The notes below the pieces were generated by a model. That model did not search any database. It was not told the DNA's origin and saw only the letters and a program-made list of their open reading frames with translations. A program made the position numbers and the translations under genes. Shown here one piece after another: positions 18,342-25,832 of a DNA stretch of 38,942 nucleotides (positions are counted from its first letter, which is position 1; each line of letters starts with the position of its first letter). Source of the stretch: Staphylothermus sp. (lineage in GTDB: Archaea > Thermoproteota > Thermoprotei_A > Sulfolobales > Desulfurococcaceae); NCBI GenBank assembly GCA_021157925.1, contig JAGGVR010000071.1, positions 1-38,942 on the forward strand, read 5' to 3'.

Positions 18342-19151
18342 ATGTACTATCTAGGCATAGAGGAGTCCCTTCCCGCAATACTCTTCGTCTCAGTTATAAT
18401 AATCATCTTCCTTGCAATGAGTATAAAAATAGTTAGAGAATACGAGCGAGCTGTAATATTTAGGCTTGGAAGACTCCTAGGTGCTAAGGGACCAGGACTA
18501 TTCTTCGTGATACCATTTGTTGATAACTTTATAAAAGTAGACCTACGTATAACGACCGTTGATGTGCCCGAGCAACAAATTATTACAAAAGACAATGTAA
18601 CTGTTGGTGTCGACGCTGTTGTTTACTACAGAGTCTTTGACCCAATCTTGGCTGTTACAAAGGTTGAGAACTACCACTACGCAGTAATGATGATGGCCCA
18701 GACTACTCTCAGAGATATTATTGGACAAGTAGAGCTAGATGATCTGCTTAGTAGGCGTGAAGAAATAAATAAGAAACTACAAGCAATACTTGATGAAGTA
18801 ACTGATCCATGGGGTATAAAAGTTACTGCTGTGACATTGAAACAAGTCAGGTTACCAGAGTCAATGCTTAGAGCAATGGCTAAACAAGCCGAAGCAGAGA
18901 GATGGAGAAGAGCAAAGATTATTGAAGCAGAGGGTGAAAAACAAGCATCTAAGATACTTGGAGAAGCAGCTAAAGTTTATGAGCAACATCCAGCTGCTTT
19001 AAGGCTTAGAGAATTACAGACATTGCTTGAGATCGCTAAGGAGAAGAACTTGATAATAGTATCACCATCTACCCTAGGTGCTGAGACGAGTCTTTTAGGA
19101 ACAGTTCTTGGTGCTATAAAGAAGAAGGGAGGAAATATAGAAAGGGAGTAG
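18342..19151 (+). CDS. Stomatin-like SPFH-domain membrane protein
   Basis: A 269-residue protein with an N-terminal membrane helix (about 10-29) and an SPFH domain (VREYERAVIFRLGRLLGAKGPGLFFVIPFVDNF through TTLRDIIGQVELDDLLSRREEINKKLQ). An Ala/Glu/Lys-rich coiled-coil segment (about 185-225) is followed by a hydrophobic NLIIVSPSTLG patch near the C-terminus. In the Pyrococcus pair PH1511/PH1510 the NfeD protease cuts the matching hydrophobic patch of stomatin, so this is probably both the partner and the substrate of the next gene. The ATG has GAGGTAAT about eight bases upstream. The stop is two bases from the nfeD start. Confidence 0.93.
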   Translation: MYYLGIEESLPAILFVSVIIIIFLAMSIKIVREYERAVIFRLGRLLGAKGPGLFFVIPFVDNFIKVDLRITTVDVPEQQIITKDNVTVGVDAVVYYRVFDPILAVTKVENYHYAVMMMAQTTLRDIIGQVELDDLLSRREEINKKLQAILDEVTDPWGIKVTAVTLKQVRLPESMLRAMAKQAEAERWRRAKIIEAEGEKQASKILGEAAKVYEQHPAALRLRELQTLLEIAKEKNLIIVSPSTLGAETSLLGTVLGAIKKKGGNIERE

Positions 19152-19153
19152 AA

Positions 19154-20485
19154 ATGAAGTCTACTTTTTTATCAATACTTTTCCTTATTTTATCACTGAT
19201 ATGCTTCTCTTATCCTGTACTTTCACAACAACCACAAGGATATGTTGTTGTGATACATGTTGATTCCGAGATAACGTATGGTGTCCAATACCTTGTAGAA
19301 GAAGGGATAAGCGAAGCTGAGAAACTAGACGCTCCCCTCATAATGATTCTCGACACACCTGGAGGACTATTAGACGCAGCTGACAATATAGTCAAAGCTA
19401 TTAGGAATAGCAATGTTCCAGTCATAGGATATGTCTACCCCATAGGAGCCCAGGCATGGAGCGCTGGTACATTAATACTCATGGCTACTCATATAGCAGC
19501 AATGGCTCCAGGAACACTTATCGGAGCAGCACAGCCCGTCTTATACGATCCAACAACAGGTGAGTATAAACCTGTTAATGAGTCTAAAATAATAAATCCG
19601 ATAGTTGGAATGATTACTGAGCTGGCAAGGGATAGGGGAAGAAATATTACTGCTGCCGAGTTATTTGTTAGAAGAAACCTCTACTTGAATGCTGAGAAGG
19701 CTCTCAACTATCATGTTATAGAAGTCATAGCAAAGGATCCGAACGAGTTGTTATATAAGATTAATGGTTGGAAAATAAGGCTTGATAATGGTAGAGAATA
19801 TGTATTGTACACAGCTGGTGCTAGACTGATTGATTATAAGGGAAGCATAAGAGTATACGTTGTAAAAGCTGTAAGTGACCCTATAATTAATAGCCTATTA
19901 ACGACTCTCGGGGTACTTATGCTCATATTTAGTCTACTCAGTGGTCACTTCCTATTAGTACCTTTAGCGGTTGGTTTAATAATACTCTCACTTATAGGAA
20001 TAGGGTTCTCAGCCAATATTGTTAGCCTTATTTTATTAGTTATAGGTGCAATTGCATTAGCAATCGAGATCTATACGCCTGGTTTTGGAGTACTTGGCTT
20101 TACTGGTATAATACTTATATCTGTATCAATAGCATTATTACCAATTCTTAACCCAGGATGGCTAGTATCACCTCAGTACCAAGCAATGCTTTTCTGGACA
20201 GGAGTCGGTGCAGGCATAGTTCTTGGCGGGTTTATGGGACTCGTACTATACAAGGTCATAAAGGCTAAGAGGCAGCCTCCCAAAGTAGTGACCGTGCCGA
20301 TAGGAGCCATTGGTAGAGCAGTTGATGACTTCGAGCCTGGTTCCCAAGGATTCATAGTCGTTGAAGGAGAATATTGGAAAGCCATTAGTGATGAAAAAAT
20401 TGGTAGAAATGAGAAAGTAGTGGTAGTTGGTAAAGAAGGTCCTCTTTTGAAGATCAAGAAGTATAGAGAGGAAGAGAACAAATAA
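19154..20485 (+). CDS. NfeD-family membrane serine protease (STOPP)
   Basis: A 443-residue full-length NfeD. It has a signal peptide (about 1-24), a ClpP-like protease domain facing outward (about 28-230), four to five membrane helices (about 240-375) and a soluble OB-fold domain (about 385-440, VTVPIGAIGRAVDDFEPG). The catalytic Ser is Ser103 in AWSAGT and the general-base Lys is Lys145 in ESKIINP, the positions of Ser97 and Lys138 in Pyrococcus PH1510 by alignment from memory. DTPGG and the MAPGT loop are also present. It likely cleaves stomatin-type membrane proteins. It is transcribed with the upstream stomatin gene, whose last codons carry its AAGGGAG ribosome site. Confidence 0.93.
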   Translation: MKSTFLSILFLILSLICFSYPVLSQQPQGYVVVIHVDSEITYGVQYLVEEGISEAEKLDAPLIMILDTPGGLLDAADNIVKAIRNSNVPVIGYVYPIGAQAWSAGTLILMATHIAAMAPGTLIGAAQPVLYDPTTGEYKPVNESKIINPIVGMITELARDRGRNITAAELFVRRNLYLNAEKALNYHVIEVIAKDPNELLYKINGWKIRLDNGREYVLYTAGARLIDYKGSIRVYVVKAVSDPIINSLLTTLGVLMLIFSLLSGHFLLVPLAVGLIILSLIGIGFSANIVSLILLVIGAIALAIEIYTPGFGVLGFTGIILISVSIALLPILNPGWLVSPQYQAMLFWTGVGAGIVLGGFMGLVLYKVIKAKRQPPKVVTVPIGAIGRAVDDFEPGSQGFIVVEGEYWKAISDEKIGRNEKVVVVGKEGPLLKIKKYREEENK

Positions 20486-20494
20486 GATATTTTG

Positions 20495-21079
20495 TTACTT
20501 TATTATTTCCCAAATATTGTCTTTTCTCTCAATAACAATTCGCTCTTCTCTTACTTCACTACTTCTTAGTAATTCATAGTGTTTAACATATATTACTTCA
20601 TCACTTACCTCAAGGATCATCATACTAGGTATCATCGAGCCTCCTCCACCACCCCATACACCTGTTAATGAACCAGGATTAATTAGTAGAATCTCCTTTG
20701 TTAACCCATATTTTATGAATGGGGCATGGGTATGCCCAGTAAATAGAATATTTACTCCTAGTTCTCTAGCAATTCTTGTCAATCCTCTTGGATTACCACG
20801 TGGATACACACCATCTCCGTGATGAACACCTACAATAATATCGCTTATAGTGATTTTTTGTGTCTTCGGTAAAGGCAGATAATCCATATTTCCTCTAACA
20901 CAGTACGTTTTCTTACCTAGTTCAAGAAACCACTTATACACATCAACGCCTGTAAAGTCTCCAGTAAATACAACGATATCCCAAGGCTTACCATCCTCTA
21001 TAATGCTTAGCAATTTCTCTGGTACTCTTGTAGCTCTGTCTGGTATATGTGTGTCTCCGATCAGTAGTATCTCCACCAT
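20495..21079 (-). CDS. YfcE/MJ0936-type metallophosphodiesterase
   Basis: A compact 194-residue intracellular enzyme with all metallophosphoesterase motifs: GDTH at 8-11, FTGDF near 39, VRGNMD near 61, VHHGDG near 84 and GHTH near 114. The pattern and length match the YfcE/MJ0936 group, which hydrolyses model phosphodiesters in vitro and whose natural substrates are unknown. The gene is convergent with nfeD, with nine bases between them. The first 92 bases are also read in another frame as the end of the upstream membrane-protein gene. The ATG follows a GGGG stretch by about eight bases. Confidence 0.9.
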   Translation of the reverse strand: MVEILLIGDTHIPDRATRVPEKLLSIIEDGKPWDIVVFTGDFTGVDVYKWFLELGKKTYCVRGNMDYLPLPKTQKITISDIIVGVHHGDGVYPRGNPRGLTRIARELGVNILFTGHTHAPFIKYGLTKEILLINPGSLTGVWGGGGGSMIPSMMILEVSDEVIYVKHYELLRSSEVREERIVIERKDNIWEIIK

Positions 21080-21728
21080 GATACATCCCCTTATTTACTA
21101 CTATATCGAATTCTTTTAGGAAATTATAGATTTTCACAGGATCAATAGTTGTAGGTGCTTCAACAACTTTTGCCCTTAGATAATAATTTGTATTCCTGAG
21201 CTCTGGATGAGGCACAGTTAAATCAGCAATGCCCATGGTTAATCCATAATACTTCGTCTTTTGTACCCATTTTATCTTAAAAACGGGTTTACCACTCATA
21301 ACTCTATAGTATATTACTGGTTTTAATAAGTAGATTTTTAGAGAGCCCTTCCTCTTAGCTATGAACATGTATATTCCATTAGAAATAGTAGCCGCAACAG
21401 GTATTGTTATTGAGGGAACAGACCATCTTCTAATGAATCCATTAAGTGTTCTCATAAGGGATTCAATATATCTTATATCAGTCACTCTTAGACCAGTACT
21501 TGGGTTTACTATTCCTAGGAGAGTAGACACTCCTTGAAGAATTATCCCTAGAGATAATACAACTACTGATAAACCAGAGGGAACGTATTGAAATAGTTCG
21601 AGGAAAAATACAAGGAGAAAAGCAACAGCTAATAAGAGTGATAGGTAGGCTGTCTTACTTTTCTTATAGTTTATATGAACTGGTGAAGGAACACCCTTTA
21701 TATTCCACCATTCCTTCTTTTTACTCAA
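20988..21728 (-). CDS. Uncharacterised two-helix membrane protein
   Basis: A protein of up to 246 residues that I cannot assign. Two membrane helices (about 27-45 and 52-73) follow a Lys/Trp-rich N-terminus; the rest is a basic soluble region with Tyr-rich strands (KIYLLKPVIYYRVMSGKPVFKIKW). The last 30 residues overlap the following phosphodiesterase gene in a different frame and are polar and compositionally odd, so the true stop may be nearer if there is an indel. The TTG start is supported by GGTGA six bases upstream. The C/D box sRNA on the same strand ends only about ten bases before this start. Confidence 0.65.
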   Translation of the reverse strand: MSKKKEWWNIKGVPSPVHINYKKSKTAYLSLLLAVAFLLVFFLELFQYVPSGLSVVVLSLGIILQGVSTLLGIVNPSTGLRVTDIRYIESLMRTLNGFIRRWSVPSITIPVAATISNGIYMFIAKRKGSLKIYLLKPVIYYRVMSGKPVFKIKWVQKTKYYGLTMGIADLTVPHPELRNTNYYLRAKVVEAPTTIDPVKIYNFLKEFDIVVNKGMYHGGDTTDRRHTYTRQSYKSTREIAKHYRGW

Positions 21729-21739
21729 AGATATTCACC

Positions 21740-21797
21740 GAGTCAGCTGGGTAACCGCCACATCATCTATCGGTCTCCCCGAAAACTCATCATCTTG
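21740..21797 (-). ncRNA. C/D box guide sRNA (predicted)
   Basis: Read on the minus strand: box C ATGATGA (21793-21787), 13 nt guide, box D' CCGA (21773-21770), 3 nt, box C' ATGATGT (21766-21760), 13 nt guide, box D CTGA (21746-21743). The two equal guides and short D'-C' spacer are the standard archaeal layout for 2'-O-methylation guides. By the D+5 rule the D guide would direct methylation of a G within CUGGGUAACCGCC, and the D' guide a C within UCUCCCCGAAAAC. I have not identified the targets. It is more GC-rich than its flanks. The 3' end is directly before the leader of the membrane-protein gene at 20988. Confidence 0.8.
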
Positions 21798-21909
21798 AAA
21801 ATACATTATTATTTTGTCAATTAATTAGTTTGTATTAGTCAATATAATCTTGTCGTTGATTTTATAGAGTATTATTTAATTACCTCTATAACAATGATAA
21901 TAATAGACC

Positions 21910-21929
21910 TTGTTAGGATTACCTAACAA
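21910..21929. promoter_or_regulatory. Palindromic operator of the Fe-S MinD operon
   Basis: TTGTTAGG-ATTA-CCTAACAA is a perfect 8-bp inverted repeat ending 11 bases before the first gene. A TATA-like CTATAACAA about 20 bases upstream would place the transcription start inside it. This is the position of a repressor operator. I saw no second copy in the window. Confidence 0.55.
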
Positions 21930-21940
21930 AGTGATCAGAA

Positions 21941-22321
21941 TTGATAAGTCTACAAAAAATATCTGCTTATATACTCGCAAAAAAGAACTGTCTACACCCA
22001 TTCAGAATCAGTAGAATAATTGCTCTTGCAGAACTAATATGCATGGAAAAATATGGCAAGAGAATAACAAATGCTAAATACGTAGGTAATCTAGGAGTAT
22101 TCTATATTGATGGATTAAAGGAAGAATTGCTTAATAGTCCTTGTTTTGAGAAACTAGAGGATCAAGGATGTATCAAATATGTTTGTGACGAAGAAATAAA
22201 TATTGAGAAAAATGCCCGAGCATGTATTGATGAAGCAATAAGAATAGCTGAGAAGGCTTCAGATATTGAGTTAAATAATATCGTTGTTCAACACAAATTG
22301 TTTCAAAAACTATTGGGGTAG
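21941..22321 (+). CDS. Uncharacterised protein, possibly Panacea/DUF4065-like, leading the Fe-S ATPase operon
   Basis: A soluble 126-residue protein with five cysteines (in KKNCLHP, ELICMEKYG, NSPCFEK, DQGCIKYVCDE, ARACIDE there are six counting the pair). The stretch ISRIIALAELICMEKYGKRITNAKYVGNLGVFYIDGLKEEL resembles the helix-turn pattern of Panacea (SocA/DUF4065) domains, which have LLYLAD...YGRPITG.KY...GPV. The match is by eye and weak, and the GPV motif is not preserved. The TTG start follows AAGTGATC by about six bases. It ends six bases before the first MinD gene, so it is the first gene of that operon. Function unknown. Confidence 0.65.
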   Translation: MISLQKISAYILAKKNCLHPFRISRIIALAELICMEKYGKRITNAKYVGNLGVFYIDGLKEELLNSPCFEKLEDQGCIKYVCDEEINIEKNARACIDEAIRIAEKASDIELNNIVVQHKLFQKLLG

Positions 22322-22327
22322 ACCAAA

Positions 22328-23218
22328 ATGTTTAGAATAACGGTAACAGGTGGTAAGGGAGGTACTGGTAAGAGCTTTGTAGCAGTTAATCTAGCATTAT
22401 TATTAGCAAAACACTTTAGAACAGTATTAGTTGACCTAGATCTTGAGGCGCCTAATGACCATATATTGCTGAGTATAGATAAGCTTGAAAACGAGGAACC
22501 AATTAAGCTTTTCCTACCATTTATCAACACTAGTAAGTGTACAAAATGCGGAGTATGTGCTAAGGTATGTGATACAGGAGCAATACTTTTACCAGGCGGA
22601 GCTTATCCAATAATATTTCCTCGTCTATGTAGCGGTTGTAAAGCATGCTATTATGCCTGTCCCTATAATGCTATTATTGAAGGATATCATGTCCTTGGAT
22701 ACGTCTATAGAACAAGTATCATAATAGAGAACACAGAACTAACCCTAGTAACTGGTGTATTACGTGAAGGAGAAGAACATGTCCCACCAGGAGTAAATTA
22801 CACCAGGAAAAAAGCAGAAGAAATAGAAACCGATATATTGTTAATGGATACAGGAGCAGGTACAGGAAATCAAATTTCTATAGCCCTAAAGAACGTAGAT
22901 TTAACAATCATAGTGACTGAACCAACACCACTTGGAATACATGATATGAGTAATGTGCTAAAGATAACCAACGAAATGGGTATAAGGACATGGACAATTA
23001 TTAACAAGAGCAGTATAGGGGACACTTCTAAAATCTACGAGATCTCCAATAAATACAATGTTGAGAAGATCTATGAAATACCTTATCACAGAGATGTTGT
23101 CTCCTCATATGTTGAGCGAAAACCTATTGTTGTTAAGTACAAGAACTCTCCCATAACACGTGTTTTCAATGAAGTAGCTCAGTCAATTATGGAATTGGTG
23201 AGAAGCAATGGGAAGTAG
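22328..23218 (+). CDS. MinD/Mrp-type P-loop ATPase with two-cluster ferredoxin insert (first copy)
   Basis: A 296-residue soluble ATPase. The deviant Walker A GGKGGTGKS is at 8-16 and the VDLDLEAPN motif at 35-43. An inserted ferredoxin domain has two CxxCxxCxxxC sets (Cys71, 74, 77, 81 and Cys101, 104, 107, 111), enough for two [4Fe-4S] clusters. The remaining MinD fold continues with DTGAGTGNQ and VTEPTPLGIHD. Pairs of such proteins next to a NifX-like protein are common in anaerobic archaea and bacteria and are thought to handle Fe-S or metal-cofactor assembly; the reaction is not established. It overlaps the second copy by 11 bases, implying coupled translation. Confidence 0.9.
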   Translation: MFRITVTGGKGGTGKSFVAVNLALLLAKHFRTVLVDLDLEAPNDHILLSIDKLENEEPIKLFLPFINTSKCTKCGVCAKVCDTGAILLPGGAYPIIFPRLCSGCKACYYACPYNAIIEGYHVLGYVYRTSIIIENTELTLVTGVLREGEEHVPPGVNYTRKKAEEIETDILLMDTGAGTGNQISIALKNVDLTIIVTEPTPLGIHDMSNVLKITNEMGIRTWTIINKSSIGDTSKIYEISNKYNVEKIYEIPYHRDVVSSYVERKPIVVKYKNSPITRVFNEVAQSIMELVRSNGK

Positions 23219-24206
23219 TATTCCTCAATTAGAAATAGTCATTGCCAGCGGTAAGGGTGGTGTTGGTAAATCAACCCTAGCATCATCACTTGCCATATTA
23301 TTAGCTAAGAAATACTACATAATAGCTGTTGATGCTGATGCTGAAGCCCCTAATCTCCACATAGCTCTCGGCATAGATGAATGGGATGTTGTTGAACCAT
23401 ATATCGAGGGTAGAATCGCATATATTAATAGAGACAAGTGTACAGACTGTGGATTATGTGCAAATGCCTGCCAGTTTGGAGCAATAGAGGAAAGTAACGG
23501 AAAATACTATGTCAACAAATGGATATGTGAAGGATGTTATACATGCAGTTTTGTCTGCCCAGTAAAGGCTATATCCTTTGAAAGAGACATAGTAGCAGGA
23601 CACATATATGTTAAGGAGAAAACAATATATGGTTTCCCACTTGTATCAAGCGAGATAACTCCTGGAAGACCTAATAGTGGTAAACTAGTAACTGAGGCAA
23701 AGAATAAAGCAAAGAAAATAATGGGGTCAAAGAAAGGACTAATCCTCGTGGATGCGGCTGCTGGTATTGGTTGTCAAGTAATATCAAGTATAGCTGGAGC
23801 ACATGCTGCAATCCTCGTTGCCGAACCCACACCTTCAAGTCTCAGTGATTTAAAGAGAATACACAAGCTAGCTAAACATTTCGGCATACCCTCTATGCTT
23901 GTAATTAATAAAGCAGACATAAGCGAGGAGTACCGTGAGAAAATCCTTGAATATGCACGTAGAGAAAACATTGATTATCTCGGAGACATACCATATGACG
24001 AAAACGTGCCACGTTCAATAAATACTATGAAGCCATTACTAGAAGCATATCCAGACACTAAGGCCTCAAAAGCGATAATAAGAATAGCCGGAAAACTAGT
24101 TAAAATCATAGATAATATTAGTGAGTGGAGACTAAAGCATTTACCAGCGAAAATAGAGCCGTTTATACCATTAATTATTAAACCAGGGAATAACATTGTT
24201 AAGTAA
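23208..24206 (+). CDS. MinD/Mrp-type P-loop ATPase with two-cluster ferredoxin insert (second copy)
   Basis: A 332-residue paralogue of the upstream protein with the same layout: Walker A SGKGGVGKS at 14-22, VDADAEAPN at 41-49, ferredoxin insert with Cys78, 81, 84, 88 and Cys107, 110, 113, 117, then VDAAAGIGCQ and VAEPTPSSLSD. Here the Walker A matches the MinD consensus (V at the position where the first copy has T), and an extra Cys lies in GIGCQ. The two copies likely form a heterodimer, because the P-loop proteins of this class dimerise. The ATG inside the end of the previous gene has GGTGAG four bases upstream. The NifX-like gene follows after 12 bases. Confidence 0.9.
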   Translation: MGSSIPQLEIVIASGKGGVGKSTLASSLAILLAKKYYIIAVDADAEAPNLHIALGIDEWDVVEPYIEGRIAYINRDKCTDCGLCANACQFGAIEESNGKYYVNKWICEGCYTCSFVCPVKAISFERDIVAGHIYVKEKTIYGFPLVSSEITPGRPNSGKLVTEAKNKAKKIMGSKKGLILVDAAAGIGCQVISSIAGAHAAILVAEPTPSSLSDLKRIHKLAKHFGIPSMLVINKADISEEYREKILEYARRENIDYLGDIPYDENVPRSINTMKPLLEAYPDTKASKAIIRIAGKLVKIIDNISEWRLKHLPAKIEPFIPLIIKPGNNIVK

Positions 24207-24218
24207 AGGTGATAACAC

Positions 24219-24560
24219 ATGAAAATAGCTATTACAACCAATAAGGGAGGACTAGATGATCAAATAGCCGATAGATTCGGGAGAGCACCTACATTCACAA
24301 TAGTGGAACTAGACGATAATACTCTAGAGATAAAGAATGTATACGTAGTAGAAAATCCCGGTAGTAAAGCAGGTAGCGGTGCTGGCGTTAGAGCTGTTCA
24401 GAAACTAGCAGATGAAAAAGTAAACATAGTTATAGGACCTAATCCAGGGCCAAATGCATATATAGCGCTTCAACAATCAGGCATAAGGATTTATGCAATG
24501 ACGGGAATGTCTGCTAAAGAAGCACTTAAACGAGTCATAGAGGAATTAAAGAAGAAATAA
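24219..24560 (+). CDS. NifX/NifB C-terminal-like (dinitrogenase iron-molybdenum cofactor) protein
   Basis: A 113-residue single-domain protein starting MKIAITTNKGGLDDQIADRFGRAPTFTIVELDD, the classic opening of the NifX/NifY/NifB-C family (RNase H-like fold). IGPNPGPNAYIALQQSGIRIYAMTG and the closing helix KEALKRVIEELKKK also fit. Family members bind Fe-S or iron-molybdenum cofactor precursors. No nitrogenase genes are present here, so it probably works with the two upstream Fe-S ATPases in another metallocluster pathway. AAAGGTGATAA is a strong ribosome site. It is the last gene of the operon. Confidence 0.92.
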   Translation: MKIAITTNKGGLDDQIADRFGRAPTFTIVELDDNTLEIKNVYVVENPGSKAGSGAGVRAVQKLADEKVNIVIGPNPGPNAYIALQQSGIRIYAMTGMSAKEALKRVIEELKKK

Positions 24561-24624
24561 TCAGTCGGGTGTGTTTATTTCATCCCAGCTAAGCGGTCTT
24601 GCCGGGAGTAATTCATCACCATGT
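24561..24624 (-). ncRNA. C/D box sRNA candidate
   Basis: Read on the minus strand: box C GTGATGA (24619-24613) and box D CTGA (24564-24561), 59 nt from C to D. Internal boxes are degenerate: CTTA (24593-24590) as D', then three bases, then GGGATGA (24586-24580) as C'. The D guide would be 15 nt, the D' guide about 19, longer than usual. The segment is GC-rich compared with its flanks. It begins about ten bases after the stop of the kinase-like gene on the same strand, so it may be cut from that mRNA. Weaker than the candidate at 21740. Confidence 0.5.
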
Positions 24625-24633
24625 AATATCTTA

Positions 24634-25383
24634 TTATTTTTCAACAATTATTTTCCTTATCGTTTTCAAGAATGTAACACTATAGGGAAGAGGAAGTAAT
24701 ACATATATTATTGTCTTATAGTTTATTTTTGAAACAGTCTTTAACACGTTAATTACTTGTTCATTTGAACTAGTTTCTTCGGAATAACCTTTTATAAACC
24801 CTTCGATCATATCGGGAAGGAAATCCAATGAACTAAGAGGCTTAACATACATGATTCTATAAATACATGTTACTAGAAAGACAAGTATATCCCAAAACCT
24901 ATACTCGTACCTGTCACTTCTAATAGCTTGTTCTGCATCAATTACGTAGAATTCACCACTTGGGGTTTTTAAAAAATTTAAGTACTTAGTATCGCCTAGT
25001 ACGTATCCGTCCAAATGTACTCTAGCAAGTACTCTACCTATTTCTACATAGTCTTCCTTCCATAGAGTAGGATCAAAGCTTTCACCAGGTATGTATTCTC
25101 GAACAATAGAATAATCCATCCAGTCCACAACATGTATTTTAGGAGTTTTAGTTCGTTTTAATGTATCAGACATAAATGATGTTTCTCTAATCATTCTTTT
25201 CTTAGGATCCATTTCAAACGGGTAAACAGCCACGGGTAAACTAGCTAATTGTATAACTAACCACTTTACTAAACCGTATTCATGAGTATATTTCTTCCAT
25301 ATATACTTTTCCGAATCAATAGTTATAGTTATAGATTGCTTAAAGAAATCATCAATAAGGTCAAAAAAACCTTTCTTAGACAA
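24634..25383 (-). CDS. Predicted protein-kinase-fold phosphotransferase
   Basis: A 249-residue protein with a compact kinase-like core. A candidate VAIK Lys lies in YIWKKY (about 28-33), a helix-C Glu in RETSF, a hinge in IVREYIPGESF, then the catalytic segment HLDGYVLGDTKYLNFL and VIDAEQA, where DAE stands for the usual DFG. This GD...N...DxE pattern recalls Bud32, RIO and lipopolysaccharide-kinase types. It lacks a clear Gly-rich loop. C-terminal hydrophobic stretches (about 175-190 and 225-240) could associate with the membrane. The TTG start has AGGTG eight bases upstream. It lies 33 bases after the DUF211 gene on the same strand, so they may be co-transcribed. The substrate is unknown. 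Confidence 0.75.
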   Translation of the reverse strand: MSKKGFFDLIDDFFKQSITITIDSEKYIWKKYTHEYGLVKWLVIQLASLPVAVYPFEMDPKKRMIRETSFMSDTLKRTKTPKIHVVDWMDYSIVREYIPGESFDPTLWKEDYVEIGRVLARVHLDGYVLGDTKYLNFLKTPSGEFYVIDAEQAIRSDRYEYRFWDILVFLVTCIYRIMYVKPLSSLDFLPDMIEGFIKGYSEETSSNEQVINVLKTVSKINYKTIIYVLLPLPYSVTFLKTIRKIIVEK

Positions 25384-25416
25384 ATAATCTACACCTATTG
25401 AACATAAATAACTTCT

Positions 25417-25701
25417 CTACTCATATACTTCTTTAGGTATCTCAACTAATCTCTTACCAGCCACTACTTGGTCGACACTATGAATAACTCCTCCAAGCTC
25501 CTCAATCATAACTTTTACTTCACTAAAATCAATATCATCCCCCTCTATTACGACAATAATATTCTGAGTCTCAACATCAACCTCTTTAACAGTAATGTTT
25601 ACTGCTTCAACACCCCTAACTCTTGATAAGTTATCAGCAATATCAATTATTGACGGGCCTTTAATAGGTATGAGCACATCCAATACTAGGCGTTTTATCA
25701 A
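25417..25701 (-). CDS. DUF211 family protein
   Basis: A 94-residue archaeal protein beginning IKRLVLDVLIPIKGPSIIDIADNLSRVRGVEAVNITVKEVD, the recognisable DUF211 opening, with the ferredoxin-like beta-alpha-beta pattern of ACT-type small-molecule-binding domains. EELGGVIHSVDQVVAGK near the end also fits. The family function is not established. The TTG start has GGTGAG about ten bases upstream. It heads a likely two-gene unit with the kinase-like gene and is divergent from the L13e gene. Confidence 0.88.
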   Translation of the reverse strand: MIKRLVLDVLIPIKGPSIIDIADNLSRVRGVEAVNITVKEVDVETQNIIVVIEGDDIDFSEVKVMIEELGGVIHSVDQVVAGKRLVEIPKEVYE

Positions 25702-25832
25702 GGCTTATTTTCTCACCATGTTCAATTATTAATAACTAAATGGATTATTAAGGATTTACATAAAAAATAAAAACACCATATCACCTTATGAAATAGAAGA
25801 GAATATAATAAACGAAGAGAGGTATACTCAAC

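Noticed and set aside
19661-19680. Apparent replacement of the NfeD catalytic Lys by Arg (FVRRNL region).
   Set aside because: Counting from the catalytic Ser, the PH1510 Lys138 position aligns with Lys145 in ESKIINP, which is conserved; the Arg lies in a different conserved stretch.
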